From Candidatus Paracaedibacteraceae bacterium (GTDB lineage: Bacteria; Pseudomonadota; Alphaproteobacteria; Paracaedibacterales; CAIOTO01): DNA of 64,000 nucleotides. This document shows positions 36,401 to 45,434 of the stretch, piece after piece. Position 1 is the first letter of the stretch; every line of letters begins with the position of its first letter. The notes beneath the pieces are model-generated. The model searched no databases, was not told where the DNA came from, and was given only the letters and a program-made list of their open reading frames with translations. A program made the translations under genes and the position numbers. The stretch is taken from positions 145,491 to 209,490 of the forward strand of contig JAUYTZ010000013.1 in assembly GCA_030694965.1 (NCBI GenBank). Direction: 5' to 3'.

Positions 36401-36987
36401 TGAAAACGAACAAGAAGAATACACTTATCTCGCTCATGCGTTCGCTTATTATTTCATCTATCTTGCATATTGGGTTTGGTGCAAGCTCATTTGCGATATG
36501 GCATGCTTTACAACAAAATAGTTATTCAAGGCATACATTGCCTCAGAAAAACATATTAACGACATCTGTTGAGTTTATTCCAATCAAAACAATTGAACCA
36601 AAAATACAATCATCGATCAATCAAGAAACTTCTGTTAAAAAAGCGAAAAGTCCTCAAAAAAAATTAATACATGCACAGATAAAACCATCCATACTCTCCA
36701 CTGATTCAAACCACGGTTCATCTTTACCGGATATTTTACCGCATCCAGAAAACAGACATCCAGACTATCCAGAAGAAGCGCGCAACGAAGGAGTAGAAGC
36801 AATATGTGTTATGAAAATACGAATTATGAAAAATGGAACAGTACAGTCCGTTGAATCCATAAACAAAGAAGGATGCCCTCCCCTATTTGTTAAGGCAGCA
36901 CAAAAAGCGCTCTTTTCATGGAAATTTTCAACACACCAGTCAGCTTTTATTGATAAGACAGTACCTATCACATTCAAGCTTAATTAA
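36400..36987 (+). CDS. TonB C-terminal domain protein
   Basis: This 195-residue protein has one N-terminal transmembrane helix (about 11-34), a linker with many Lys, Gln and Ser residues (40-125), and a TonB-type C-terminal domain (about 125-195), with HPDYPEEARNEGVEAICVMK and FSTHQSAFIDKTVPITF. TonB carries proton-motive energy from ExbBD to outer-membrane receptors. The linker is short and not proline-rich and no exbB or exbD is beside it, so a TolA-like or other envelope role is possible. It is translationally coupled to ctaG by a one-base overlap. Confidence 0.8.
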   Translation: MKTNKKNTLISLMRSLIISSILHIGFGASSFAIWHALQQNSYSRHTLPQKNILTTSVEFIPIKTIEPKIQSSINQETSVKKAKSPQKKLIHAQIKPSILSTDSNHGSSLPDILPHPENRHPDYPEEARNEGVEAICVMKIRIMKNGTVQSVESINKEGCPPLFVKAAQKALFSWKFSTHQSAFIDKTVPITFKLN

Positions 36988-37003
36988 ACAATTCACTGAC
37001 GAA

Positions 37004-37966
37004 TCAACCAAACAATTGAGATCCAACCAAAGGATTGTCATACGCATAAAAGCGATAGTTTCCCCGTCCTGTTTGTTTTACTTTATACATTGTTTGATCT
37101 GCACGATCGAGCAATTCTTGGCTATTGCTTGCATTTTGGGGAAAAAGCGCAATACCAATACTGGCATTAATTGAAAGAGGTTGATTATTGTAAAAAAAGG
37201 GTGCTGATATATTATAAACAATACGTTGGGCAATATTAGCAACCGTATCAACATCATAAATATCAACAAGAAGAATACTAAATTCATCTCCCCCCATGCG
37301 TGCAACCGTATCATTGCGCTTTACACAATTGCGCAAGCGCATAGCAACTTGCTGCAACAACCAATCACCTGCTTTATGCGTATGCATGTCATTAATATTT
37401 TTAAATCCATCGAGATCTATATAAAGAAGTGAAAAAAACTTCCCTTCCATATGCGTGGATTTTGTAAGATCATCTAGCCGAGAAAAAAATAGTTTGCGAT
37501 TAGGCAAACCTGTAAGCTCATCATAGAACGCCATAAAAGCCAATTCGACAGATTGAGATTCATGGTATTTTTCTGTCGTTTGAACGCTTTTGCTTAAAGA
37601 ATCATCTGTTAGCATCAAAATGCGCTTGCGAAGCAAAGAACTATTTAATGGACCGAAATAAAAATCAGCTGCACCATTTTCAACAGCTTCTTCAGCCAAC
37701 GATAGGCTATTTTGATCTCCTACAGCAATAATAGGAATGTGTGGCAAAAGAGAATGTATTTTTTTTATTTTCTGAATAGAGCTCTCCCCAAAACCAACAA
37801 GATCAAATAGAACAATAGGCTTCATAGCAAGTGAGCTATAGTTACTCTGTAGTCCTTCGGCTGTGGTTGTCCATGCGTAGGATGGAAACACAGACTGAAT
37901 GAGAGAAAGACTGCTCGACTTGGGAGAAAACCAAACTACTGTAAAAGGATCATTCTCTATTAGCAT
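37004..37966 (-). CDS. GGDEF diguanylate cyclase with degenerate receiver domain
   Basis: The 320-residue protein has an N-terminal receiver-like domain (about 1-120) and a GGDEF domain (about 145-305). The GGDEF motif is intact (VARMGGDEFSILL), along with DELTGLPNRKLF and LLYIDLDGFKNIND, so c-di-GMP synthesis is likely. The receiver is degenerate: the phosphorylatable Asp could be in LFDLVG, but the conserved Lys is missing (YFGPL). The inhibitory RxxD site reads KRND and so is not canonical. No EAL domain. The gene stops 16 bases from the convergent TonB-domain gene. Confidence 0.88.
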   Translation of the reverse strand: MLIENDPFTVVWFSPKSSSLSLIQSVFPSYAWTTTAEGLQSNYSSLAMKPIVLFDLVGFGESSIQKIKKIHSLLPHIPIIAVGDQNSLSLAEEAVENGAADFYFGPLNSSLLRKRILMLTDDSLSKSVQTTEKYHESQSVELAFMAFYDELTGLPNRKLFFSRLDDLTKSTHMEGKFFSLLYIDLDGFKNINDMHTHKAGDWLLQQVAMRLRNCVKRNDTVARMGGDEFSILLVDIYDVDTVANIAQRIVYNISAPFFYNNQPLSINASIGIALFPQNASNSQELLDRADQTMYKVKQTGRGNYRFYAYDNPLVGSQLFG

Positions 37967-38152
37967 TATTATACAATCTTTTGCCGAATTGAGTGTTATC
38001 AGAAATATTAGTTGATTCTAATCACAATTTTTGCTGTATGCAAGAATTTACAACCAAAATTCTTAAAAAAAAGTTACACTTATTTTAAGACTTTGCCAAA
38101 AAACAGCTTTATTGGAAAAAATTAAATTCTCAAGCATATAAGCCTGTTAAGG

Positions 38153-39463
38153 CTATGAACGCACAAAAATAGCAACAACCTCAATATGAGGTGACCAAGC
38201 AAACTGGTCAACGCCATGCACATTCCGCAGGCTAAAATTTCCTTCTGTTAAAATACGCGCATCGCGCGCAAATGTTTCTGCATTACAAGACACGTAAATA
38301 ATTTGCTTTGCATTGCATGTTGCAAGTGTGAAACTTTGCGCCTCAGCTCCAGCGCGGGGTGGATCAATCACAACCACATCAAAACTTTTTAATTCATCAC
38401 GCGTCAATGGATCGTTAAATAAATCGCGAAGATGCAAATCAATTGAATGCGTGGCATTTGGTGCTGCCTTTTCAAGCGCTGCAAGAGCAGGCTTATCAAA
38501 CTCATATCCAGTCACAGGCGCTCTACTTGCAAGTGGTAAACTCAGCGTGCCACGACCACAAAATAGATCAACGATATTTGTTGCATCTGGTATAAGTTCA
38601 GCCAATACATAATTTGCTAAATGCGCATCTGATTCAACAGTTGCCTGCAAAAAGCTATACGCATCAACCGTCACATCAATTTCAGCGAACTGTACAACAG
38701 GAACTGCAGTTTGATGAATCACATCTAAAAATTTTCGATGACGAAAAACAAATCGTGTAACATTCATTTTTTCTGCAAATGCTTTAAGTGCTTGGCGTTT
38801 AGGTTCTTCAAGTTCATCAATTCCCTGCACTTCAAGACTCATATCAATGCCAACATGCGTTAATGTGAAAAATATTTTTGCTTTCTGATATGGCTCTAGC
38901 ACAATAGCAAATGCCTGGCGCAGTGGTTCCAACAAACGCGTCAATGCAGGATCCATGGTAAAACATTCTTCAACATTGATAAGGGAATGCGATCTAAACT
39001 TGTGAAAACCAAGGAATATATCGTCCCCTTTTCGAATTGCATCAAGATTTGCACGTCGGCGCTTACCAAATGGCAAAATTGTAATACCATCAACAAAAAA
39101 CGGATCAAGCCCCTCTTTCACCATGGCATTGGTTATTTGTGAATGCTTAAAATCGCGATACATCGTTGCGTTCATATGTTGCAGCATACAGCCGCCACAC
39201 TGCGTAAAATGCTTACATACAGGCGCAATACGATCAGCACTTTTCACTAAATACTCAGTCGCTACATATTTCTTTTTTTTCTTGAAATGCTGGCACTCAT
39301 ACGTTACTTTTTCGCCAGGAAGCACAAATGGAATCGTAATATTATTTCCCGTTTCAAGATCAATTCCAACACCTTCACCATCTGAATTTAAACTAAACAC
39401 AGTAACCTGACCGGTTGTTTTTATTATTTCTTTTTTAGTCATCATGCTACTACCTTCACTCAT
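38153..39463 (-). CDS. rlmD: 23S rRNA (uracil-C5)-methyltransferase, RlmD/TrmA family
   Basis: The protein makes 5-methyluridine in rRNA (or tRNA). The 436 residues include a TRAM domain at the N-terminus (about 14-75), an iron-sulfur motif CKHFTQCGGCML, and the methyltransferase domain with VDLFCGRGTLSLPLA, DPPRAG (motif IV) and VSCNAETFARD with the catalytic cysteine. The start could be the ATG at 39463 or one of the following two (39445, 39442). The exact target, U1939 or another, cannot be decided from the sequence; alphaproteobacteria usually have one such enzyme. Confidence 0.9.
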   Translation of the reverse strand: MSEGSSMMTKKEIIKTTGQVTVFSLNSDGEGVGIDLETGNNITIPFVLPGEKVTYECQHFKKKKKYVATEYLVKSADRIAPVCKHFTQCGGCMLQHMNATMYRDFKHSQITNAMVKEGLDPFFVDGITILPFGKRRRANLDAIRKGDDIFLGFHKFRSHSLINVEECFTMDPALTRLLEPLRQAFAIVLEPYQKAKIFFTLTHVGIDMSLEVQGIDELEEPKRQALKAFAEKMNVTRFVFRHRKFLDVIHQTAVPVVQFAEIDVTVDAYSFLQATVESDAHLANYVLAELIPDATNIVDLFCGRGTLSLPLASRAPVTGYEFDKPALAALEKAAPNATHSIDLHLRDLFNDPLTRDELKSFDVVVIDPPRAGAEAQSFTLATCNAKQIIYVSCNAETFARDARILTEGNFSLRNVHGVDQFAWSPHIEVVAIFVRS

Positions 39464-39710
39464 TTTTCAAACAAACTTAATATTTGGCCAACATAACACA
39501 AAACACAACTTATTTGCCTGTTTTTAAGTTTAATGAAGCCACATATGATCAATTTTCTTAACAATCCATAAGGTATTTCATTATTTATGCAAACGTTCAT
39601 TAATACGGCGTCATTTACTTGAAAAATAACTTTTAAGATATTAAAACCAACATTTAGTTCGCCTTACTATCTTTAATTACAAATGCAGCTACTGAAACAA
39701 TTTTAAGACA

Positions 39711-40376
39711 TTATCCGTTTCCAGATAAAACAAACACCCATTTAAATAAAAATTCAAAAATTGGTTTAAGCACCCAAACAAACGGATTTGCATGGATACC
39801 GAGAAGCCCTAATAAAGATGGAGACATCATAAGCACTAAAATAACAAGCATGCCAAAACGTTCAGTTTTACTGTAATGCCATGCAAGTGAAGGCGGCAAA
39901 AGTCCTGCTAAAATACGTCCTCCATCAAGTGGCAAAATAGGCAATAAATTAAATGCGGCAAGTGTTATATTAATTCGAAAAAGCAACGGCAAAAACGTAT
40001 GCAGGAATGTACCATTTTCGAATGACATATGCATCGATATCGCTGCAATCCACGCCAAAGTTAAGTTCATTCCAGGACCAGCAAAAGCAACAAGAATTAT
40101 CCCCAAACGCTGTGGATTTAATTTTGAAAAGTCGACAGGAACAGGTTTTGCCCAACCGAACAAAAATGGCGCCCCAGTAATATAAAGCACCCCAGGCAAC
40201 ACAAGCGTACCTAAGGGATCAATATGAGCAATAGGATTAAACGTCAATCGACCAGCACGTTTTGCCGTATCGTCACCAAAAACAAAAGCAATTGCGCCAT
40301 GAGCCGCCTCATGCAGTGTTATGGCAAGAACAAGCGCTAGAATATGAGAAAAGGTTTCAAAAGAAAGCATGTGCAT
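39711..40376 (-). CDS. M50-family site-2 protease, membrane-bound
   Basis: This 221-residue zinc metalloprotease is embedded in the membrane and belongs to the short YwhC-like group of site-2 proteases. The zinc motif HEAAH is at residues 22-26 and the third ligand lies in LPLDGGRIL near residue 148. Five or so hydrophobic segments surround these. The PDZ domain of RseP is absent, so the protein is a minimal form. It may cut within the membrane to release a regulator, but the substrate is unknown. It diverges from the second metal transporter. Confidence 0.9.
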   Translation of the reverse strand: MHMLSFETFSHILALVLAITLHEAAHGAIAFVFGDDTAKRAGRLTFNPIAHIDPLGTLVLPGVLYITGAPFLFGWAKPVPVDFSKLNPQRLGIILVAFAGPGMNLTLAWIAAISMHMSFENGTFLHTFLPLLFRINITLAAFNLLPILPLDGGRILAGLLPPSLAWHYSKTERFGMLVILVLMMSPSLLGLLGIHANPFVWVLKPIFEFLFKWVFVLSGNG

Positions 40377-40546
40377 TTTTACTGTAATTGTACAACTATA
40401 TGTAAACGTTACAAGATAATATGGGTATTTGAAAGGAAAGAGAGCATTACATCTATAGCATTCTGCTTTGTGTCTCGCTCATCTAGATGTTATATGTTAG
40501 GATAAAATCATTATTTAATCATACAAATCTTTATTATAAAAACCTT

Positions 40547-41227
40547 ATGTTATCTCTTTCTCTTTCTCATATGTTTGGTGATACCAACGTCTTACGGGAT
40601 ATAAATCTTAACTTTTCAAAGGGTTCGTTCACGGCCATTATTGGCCCAAATGGCGCTGGAAAAAGCACACTGCTTAAAATGTGTGCTGGGGTTTTAAAAC
40701 CAAGTCAGGGCACAGTGAAACTGAAAGCAGGCATCAAACGCGCGTATCTTCCACAACACAATCAACTTGATCGTCACTTCCCGATAAGCGTACACGATGT
40801 AATCGCCATGGGGTTTTGGCCAAAGATTGGTCTTTATAACAGGCTTACCCAAATAGATAAAAATCGATTAGCACACGCACTTGCTATGGTTGGCCTTGAA
40901 GGATTAGAAGATAGTCCCATCAGCGTGTTAAGCGGCGGGCAATTTCAACGCCTACTATTTGCACGACTTTGGCTGCAAGAAGCTGACCTTTTAATTTTAG
41001 ATGAACCTTTTTCTGCCGTAGATCAACCAACAACAGAAGATTTACTTGCCTTATTACAAAACTGGATTCTTGAAGGTAAAACAATTATCACAGTTATTCA
41101 TCAACTTCCCCTTGCAGAACACTATATTCCACAATCAATTTTGTTAAACAGAAGTGTCATTGCAAAAGGACCAAGCAAAGAAATTCTTAAGGATGCAGCG
41201 CTTATTCGAAAGGCGTATGTTGCATGA
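40547..41227 (+). CDS. Second zinc/manganese ABC transporter, ATPase
   Basis: This is an ATPase of the metal-importer group of ABC transporters. I take the ATG at 40547 (MLSLSLSHMFGD) because the family begins with that strand; a frame start at 40487 would add 20 residues without a known domain. It contains GPNGAGKSTLLKM, LSGGQFQRLLFARLWL, LLILDEPFSAVD and HQLPL in place of the usual HDL switch. It overlaps the permease gene by four bases. No histidine tail is present, unlike the first ATPase of the window. A small palindrome TGTAA-ACG-TTACA is at 40401-40413 upstream. Substrate Zn or Mn is from family membership. Confidence 0.9.
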   Translation: MLSLSLSHMFGDTNVLRDINLNFSKGSFTAIIGPNGAGKSTLLKMCAGVLKPSQGTVKLKAGIKRAYLPQHNQLDRHFPISVHDVIAMGFWPKIGLYNRLTQIDKNRLAHALAMVGLEGLEDSPISVLSGGQFQRLLFARLWLQEADLLILDEPFSAVDQPTTEDLLALLQNWILEGKTIITVIHQLPLAEHYIPQSILLNRSVIAKGPSKEILKDAALIRKAYVA

Positions 41228-42069
41228 TCGATTTTATCCACAATTCCCTTATCGCTCCCATTACCGATTTTGTGTTTATGCAACGCGCCCTTTCTGCTTG
41301 CTTAACGCTTTCTATTGTTTGCCCAATTTTAGGAGTTATATTACTGCTTAAACGTATGAGCCTGATGGGTGAAGCGTTATCACATGGAATCTTACCAGGC
41401 ATTGCCGTAGCCTTCTTTATCTGGGGCGTATGGCTGCCTGGTTTTACTATTGGCGGCATGATCGCCGGCTGCTTTATTGCAGGATTAAGCGTTTTTACAA
41501 GCCAAAAAACACGCCTTCCCCAAGACGCAAGTTTTAGTGGATTTTACTTACTTGCTCTTGCTTTAGGAGTACTTCTTATTTCAAAAGCAGGCGGGGCAAT
41601 GAACGTTATGCATCTATTATTCGGGTCTGTCCTTGGAATTAATCTTACGATTCTTCGAACTATTATAATATTATCTGTTACCTCATTAATCATTTTGCGT
41701 ATCATCTTTAGACCCCTTATTTACCAATGCTTTGATCCACTGTTCATGCAATCCGTTGGCTGCGGAGGCAATAGATACACCGTAATTTTCATTGGCCTAG
41801 TGGTCGTTAATCTTGTTGCAGCATGCCAAGCCCTTGGCACATTGATGGCCCTTGGATTAATGATGATTCCAGCAATTGCGGCACGTTTGTTATGCGATAG
41901 TTTGCGTTGCACACTAATCATTGCCATTTTAATAGCGATTATTTCAAGTTATAGCGGATTACTTGTGTCTTATCACGCAGAACTTCCAACAGGACCAACG
42001 ATCGTTTTAGTAGCTTCAATCTTTTACATCATGGCATTGATTTCAGTTTTTTTTAGAAGGCGCAGATAA
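41224..42069 (+). CDS. Second zinc/manganese ABC transporter, permease
   Basis: The 281-residue permease belongs to the ABC-3 family of metal importers, with eight or so hydrophobic segments. Characteristic pieces are LLLKRMSLMGEALSHGILPGIAV, FGSVLGI, LGTLMALGLMMIPAIAARL and LPTGPTIVL. It is paired with the upstream ATPase (ATGA overlap). The solute-binding protein gene that follows in most such operons is absent; after the stop comes a gene-free stretch and then ctrA on the other strand. Distinct in sequence from the permease at 6.3 kb, so not a recent duplicate. Confidence 0.92.
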   Translation: MIDFIHNSLIAPITDFVFMQRALSACLTLSIVCPILGVILLLKRMSLMGEALSHGILPGIAVAFFIWGVWLPGFTIGGMIAGCFIAGLSVFTSQKTRLPQDASFSGFYLLALALGVLLISKAGGAMNVMHLLFGSVLGINLTILRTIIILSVTSLIILRIIFRPLIYQCFDPLFMQSVGCGGNRYTVIFIGLVVVNLVAACQALGTLMALGLMMIPAIAARLLCDSLRCTLIIAILIAIISSYSGLLVSYHAELPTGPTIVLVASIFYIMALISVFFRRRR

Positions 42070-42285
42070 GTTAAGCTGTTTAAAGTTACTCTTCATTTCA
42101 CCCTTCTAGCTCCCTCAATTTATCCACCCTGAACTTGTTCAAAAGTTTTAAAGGTAACTTCTTTAAATGAACAGCTGCAAAATATTCATTTTTTTATGAC
42201 ATAAGTAGCATTTACAATCACCGTTCTTGACACGGTGATGACAGTAAAAAACTAAAAATAGAAATAAATATATTCAGTATAATTT

Positions 42286-43092
42286 TTAAACAGAGTAAAG
42301 TTGTTTAAATGGAACGGAGCCAAGTGGTATATTAATAGTGGCTGCCCCACTCCCATGAACGCCAGAAGCGTGCGGCAAATCAGCAGGCCCAGTGTGAATT
42401 GGCGTTAAATTGCTTTGCACAGGATCACGCAAGACATAACCTCTTCCCCAAACAGTTTCGATACAACTATCGTCACCCAATGCTTCAGCAATTTTGCGAC
42501 GAAGCTTGCAAATAAATACATCTATAATTTTAAGTTCTGGTTCATCCATACCACCATACAGGTGATTTAAAAACATTTCTTTTGTAAGTGTTGTTCCTTT
42601 GCGAAGAGATAGTAGCTCTAAAATAGCATACTCTTTGCCTGTTAAATTAATAGTACTTCCATCAACACTTGCTGTGCGATTTTGTAAATTAACAGTCATG
42701 CGCCCTGTTCGAATAAGAGAGTCGCCATGGCCGCGTGAACGACGTACAATCGCATGCAAACGTGCTAGTAATTCGATTCGATTAAATGGTTTTGTAATAT
42801 AGTCATCTGCACCAAAACCAAGACCTTTAACTTTGTCTTCTATTTCACTAAGTCCAGACAACACAAGAACAGGCGTCTTTATTTGAGTTGCTCTAAGCCT
42901 TCTTAAAACCTCAAAACCATCAATGTCTGGTAAAACAAGATCTAATACAATTATATCGTATTCATATAATTTACCGATTTCAAGTCCATCCTCACCAAGG
43001 TCAGTTGCATCAACGATAAAACCTTCAGTGCTTAACATAGCTTCAATGCTTTTAGCTGTTGTTGAATCGTCTTCTATTAACAAAATACGCAC
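42286..43092 (-). CDS. ctrA: Cell-cycle response regulator CtrA
   Basis: CtrA is the master cell-cycle transcription factor of alphaproteobacteria. It binds TTAA-N7-TTAA sites, controls division and surface genes, and is phosphorylated by the CckA-ChpT relay. The receiver has the acidic pocket (EDD 7-9), phospho-acceptor Asp51 and Lys in ITKPF. The OmpR-type winged helix contains the almost invariant [20 protein letters not shown] and [20 protein letters not shown]. After the last conserved strand (YVLRDP) comes a 44-residue tail rich in Pro, Gly, His and Ser, ending QLYSV, whereas Caulobacter CtrA ends soon after with the Ala-Ala signal for ClpXP. Total length is 268. Confidence 0.96.
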   Translation of the reverse strand: MRILLIEDDSTTAKSIEAMLSTEGFIVDATDLGEDGLEIGKLYEYDIIVLDLVLPDIDGFEVLRRLRATQIKTPVLVLSGLSEIEDKVKGLGFGADDYITKPFNRIELLARLHAIVRRSRGHGDSLIRTGRMTVNLQNRTASVDGSTINLTGKEYAILELLSLRKGTTLTKEMFLNHLYGGMDEPELKIIDVFICKLRRKIAEALGDDSCIETVWGRGYVLRDPVQSNLTPIHTGPADLPHASGVHGSGAATINIPLGSVPFKQLYSV

Positions 43093-43306
43093 TATCTACT
43101 CCACAGAATTCTTCGCTTAATAGAATAATAACAAACTTTTTACAAAAATTCGAAACAAATATTTTTTTATTTTAATATAAATTTTAATCATTTGTTCATA
43201 ATTAAACCATTTTACTACTACTCGCACACCTCATCTTTTACAAAGCCTTGGTTTTATTGACTTAAAAAAGATATGCCAAAAAAAATTCAGTAATTAACTT
43301 ATAAAT

Positions 43307-43337
43307 AAAAAAAGGTCCTGATAAAAACATCAGGACC
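43307..43337 (-). terminator. Terminator of the phytase-like gene
   Basis: On the minus strand GGTCCTGAT pairs with ATCAGGACC around a six-base loop, followed by a tract of seven T. It lies 24 bases after the stop of the phosphatase gene. Confidence 0.9.
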
Positions 43338-43360
43338 TCAGCTTTTTATTATTACATAAA

Positions 43361-44230
43361 TTATTTACGGAATCCTTCGTATACGTCGCGTATAACATCC
43401 AAGCGATCAATAGCTGCTTTCTTACGATTTTCTTCTTCTGGAACCTGAAGCAAGTCTTTGCCTCCAATTTTATGCTGTTTCGTTAAAATATCATAAAGTG
43501 AATGATGTGGCATACGAAGCATTTCAAGGATAGAAAGGAAGGTCGTTGTTCTACCTTCTCCACCACGACAGTGTATGTGTAGCCACGTACCCTTTGGTAA
43601 GTCGCGAACCATTTTTACAAAAATTTCAATGGCGGCTTTATCTGGTGGGTAGTGATCCGTAAGTGGCATACGCCAGTATTGAACACCATAACGATTACAA
43701 AGTTGTACTTCACGCTCAATCATTGGTTTTTTAAGCATAAGAGGCTTATTGAGAGCTCTTTTTGGCTTCAAATGCTTCTTCATTGATTTCTTCCAGTTAG
43801 AATAATGATCAATATCAAGCTTTCTTGGGTCCAAACGAACTTCAGCTTCAGCCATAAGGCCTTTTTGAATACGCTCTTCATTTGGAAATAAAAACGCTTC
43901 TGAAGGATTTTCATGCACATCCGTTACAGTGAATGGCACACCATTAGCAAAAAAGTGAGCTTCTTCACGAAGGTCTACGATAAGAATTTTTGATGGATGA
44001 ATCCCCCTAGCAATAATATCTTTAATAATTAAAGCTAATTGATTCTCAGAAAACTGTTCACTTCCTGATGCAAACAAATCATCTATGTATCGCAAATGCT
44101 TTAAGCCATTTTTCTTGTGATCATTTTCTATAAACTGTGACTGGGCGCTATTTTCTTTTGCGTCGCATTTAACGCAATCTGCATTGCACTGACTTGCAAT
44201 TAAAAGAAAAGCGGCTAATATTTTATACAT
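43361..44230 (-). CDS. Exported PTP-like cysteine phytase (inositol polyphosphatase)
   Basis: The 289-residue protein is a cysteine phosphatase related to Selenomonas PhyA. A signal peptide covers 1-17 (ending QCNA), so it is exported. The P-loop H-C-R-G-G-E-G-R-T-T has the nucleophile Cys221 and Arg227, the general acid Asp192 is in MPLTDHYPPD, and flanking parts (VDLREEAHFF, WLHIHC, ILTKQHKIGGKD) follow the phytase pattern. The enzyme class removes phosphates from inositol phosphates and sometimes from phosphotyrosine. AGGGAG lies seven bases before the ATG, and a terminator follows, so it is a single-gene unit. In a host-associated bacterium an effector-like role is conceivable, but export beyond the periplasm is not shown. 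Confidence 0.88.
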   Translation of the reverse strand: MYKILAAFLLIASQCNADCVKCDAKENSAQSQFIENDHKKNGLKHLRYIDDLFASGSEQFSENQLALIIKDIIARGIHPSKILIVDLREEAHFFANGVPFTVTDVHENPSEAFLFPNEERIQKGLMAEAEVRLDPRKLDIDHYSNWKKSMKKHLKPKRALNKPLMLKKPMIEREVQLCNRYGVQYWRMPLTDHYPPDKAAIEIFVKMVRDLPKGTWLHIHCRGGEGRTTTFLSILEMLRMPHHSLYDILTKQHKIGGKDLLQVPEEENRKKAAIDRLDVIRDVYEGFRK

Positions 44231-44534
44231 TTAAGTCTCCCTAACATTTATTCTATGCAAAATATCTCTTTTCTAAAATTATGCTACAATAACTCTTTAT
44301 AAATGGTTAATAAACATTGTATTTATAAATTTTAAAACACATACAATAGACCAAATAAATGTAAAAGGTATTTTTGATAAATCCATTTTTTCAAAATTAT
44401 TTCCATATATTTTATTTAAAAAACAAAAAATAGCAAAAAAATGATTAATTAAGAAAATATAAACTTGTTATTACTTAACAGTCATGTTATAAATTAAAGA
44501 TTAATTTGTTTTTTGTTTTTTGTTTTATAATTTT
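44231..44534. other. Very AT-rich divergent gap between the phytase-like gene and rsmH
   Basis: The 304-bp stretch has no credible gene; promoters for both neighbours should lie here. Next to rsmH the heptamer TTTTTTG is repeated (about 44505-44523), directly followed by TATAAT at 44526-44531, too close to the rsmH ATG at 44535 to be its -10 box unless the mRNA is leaderless. No CtrA site (TTAA-N7-TTAA) is present. No mraZ gene or remnant is seen. Confidence 0.4.
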
Positions 44535-45434
44535 ATGGATTTCTCCGGGCACGTACCAGTTTTACTGCAACCTATGATAGCTACACTCGCTCCACAAACT
44601 AGCGGAATTTATCTTGATGGTACATTTGGTGGGGGTGGCTACACGCGTGCAATTCTTGAATCAACGATTTGCATTGTACATGCCCTTGATCGAGATCCAG
44701 ATGCGATTGAACGTAGTCAGATACTTAAAAAAGACTTTCCTGATCGATTCTTTTTCCATGAAGGAACATTTTCGAACATAAATAGCTTATTTCAAAAAGA
44801 TTATTTCGACGGTATCGTGTTCGATTTTGGCGTTTCATCTTTTCAATTCGATACGCCTGATCGCGGCTTCTCATTTCGATTTGATGGGCCACTTGACATG
44901 CGCATGACACCTACTGAAGGCCTATCTGCTGCAGATGTTGTCAACACCTTTTCTGAAGAAGATCTCGCTAGCATTTTTTACCTATATGGTGACGAACAAA
45001 AATCAAGGCACATCGCGCGTTCAATTGTAGCGACGCGAACAGAAATTCCTTTTACACGCACAATTCAATTAGCAGATTGTATTCGCAAGATCGTGTATAG
45101 AAAAGATGGCATTGATCCTGCAACGCGTACATTTCAGGCCTTGCGTATTTTTGTTAATAATGAGTTAATAGAGATAGACGCTGCAATGCGTGCATCCATC
45201 AATGTATTAAAAAACAATGGAAAGATTGTTACGGTGACATTTCATTCTCTAGAGGATCGCTTATGTAAGCAATTTTTTAAGAACGAATCTGCTTGGCTTT
45301 TAAGCCAGAAGTGCAGATTTGAATCAATCACACGCAAGCCAATAGTCCCAACTTTAGCAGAAGTTCAAGATAATCCGCGTTGCCGGTCTGCAAAACTACG
45401 AGCAGGTCATGTTGTTAAGGAGCCTGTATGTTAA
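44535..45434 (+). CDS. rsmH: 16S rRNA m4C1402 methyltransferase RsmH (MraW)
   Basis: RsmH methylates N4 of C1402 in the ribosomal P site. I take the ATG at 44535 (MDFSGHVPVLLQPM), the usual family start; an in-frame TTG lies 15 bases upstream. The 299 residues contain HVPVLLQPM, LDGTFGGGGYTR (SAM loop), FDFGVSSFQFDTPDRGFSF and VTFHSLEDRL. No Shine-Dalgarno sequence is visible before the start, and a T-rich repeat precedes it. It begins a short dcw cluster; mraZ, which usually precedes it, is missing. Confidence 0.96.
   Translation: MDFSGHVPVLLQPMIATLAPQTSGIYLDGTFGGGGYTRAILESTICIVHALDRDPDAIERSQILKKDFPDRFFFHEGTFSNINSLFQKDYFDGIVFDFGVSSFQFDTPDRGFSFRFDGPLDMRMTPTEGLSAADVVNTFSEEDLASIFYLYGDEQKSRHIARSIVATRTEIPFTRTIQLADCIRKIVYRKDGIDPATRTFQALRIFVNNELIEIDAAMRASINVLKNNGKIVTVTFHSLEDRLCKQFFKNESAWLLSQKCRFESITRKPIVPTLAEVQDNPRCRSAKLRAGHVVKEPVC

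Noticed and set aside
38141..38154. AGCCT-GTTA-AGGCT hairpin overlapping the rlmD stop
   Set aside because: The stem is five bases with no T-run; it is too weak to be called a terminator.
42218..42238. Hairpin TCACCG/CGGTGA between the metal permease gene and ctrA
   Set aside because: The stem is six base pairs and no T-tract follows on either strand, so I do not call it a terminator.
43093..43200. CtrA-binding site upstream of ctrA (TTAA-N-TTAA)
   Set aside because: The best candidate has a spacing of eight bases, not seven, and AT-rich sequence makes TTAA pairs common. A similar near miss with six bases lies upstream of mreB.
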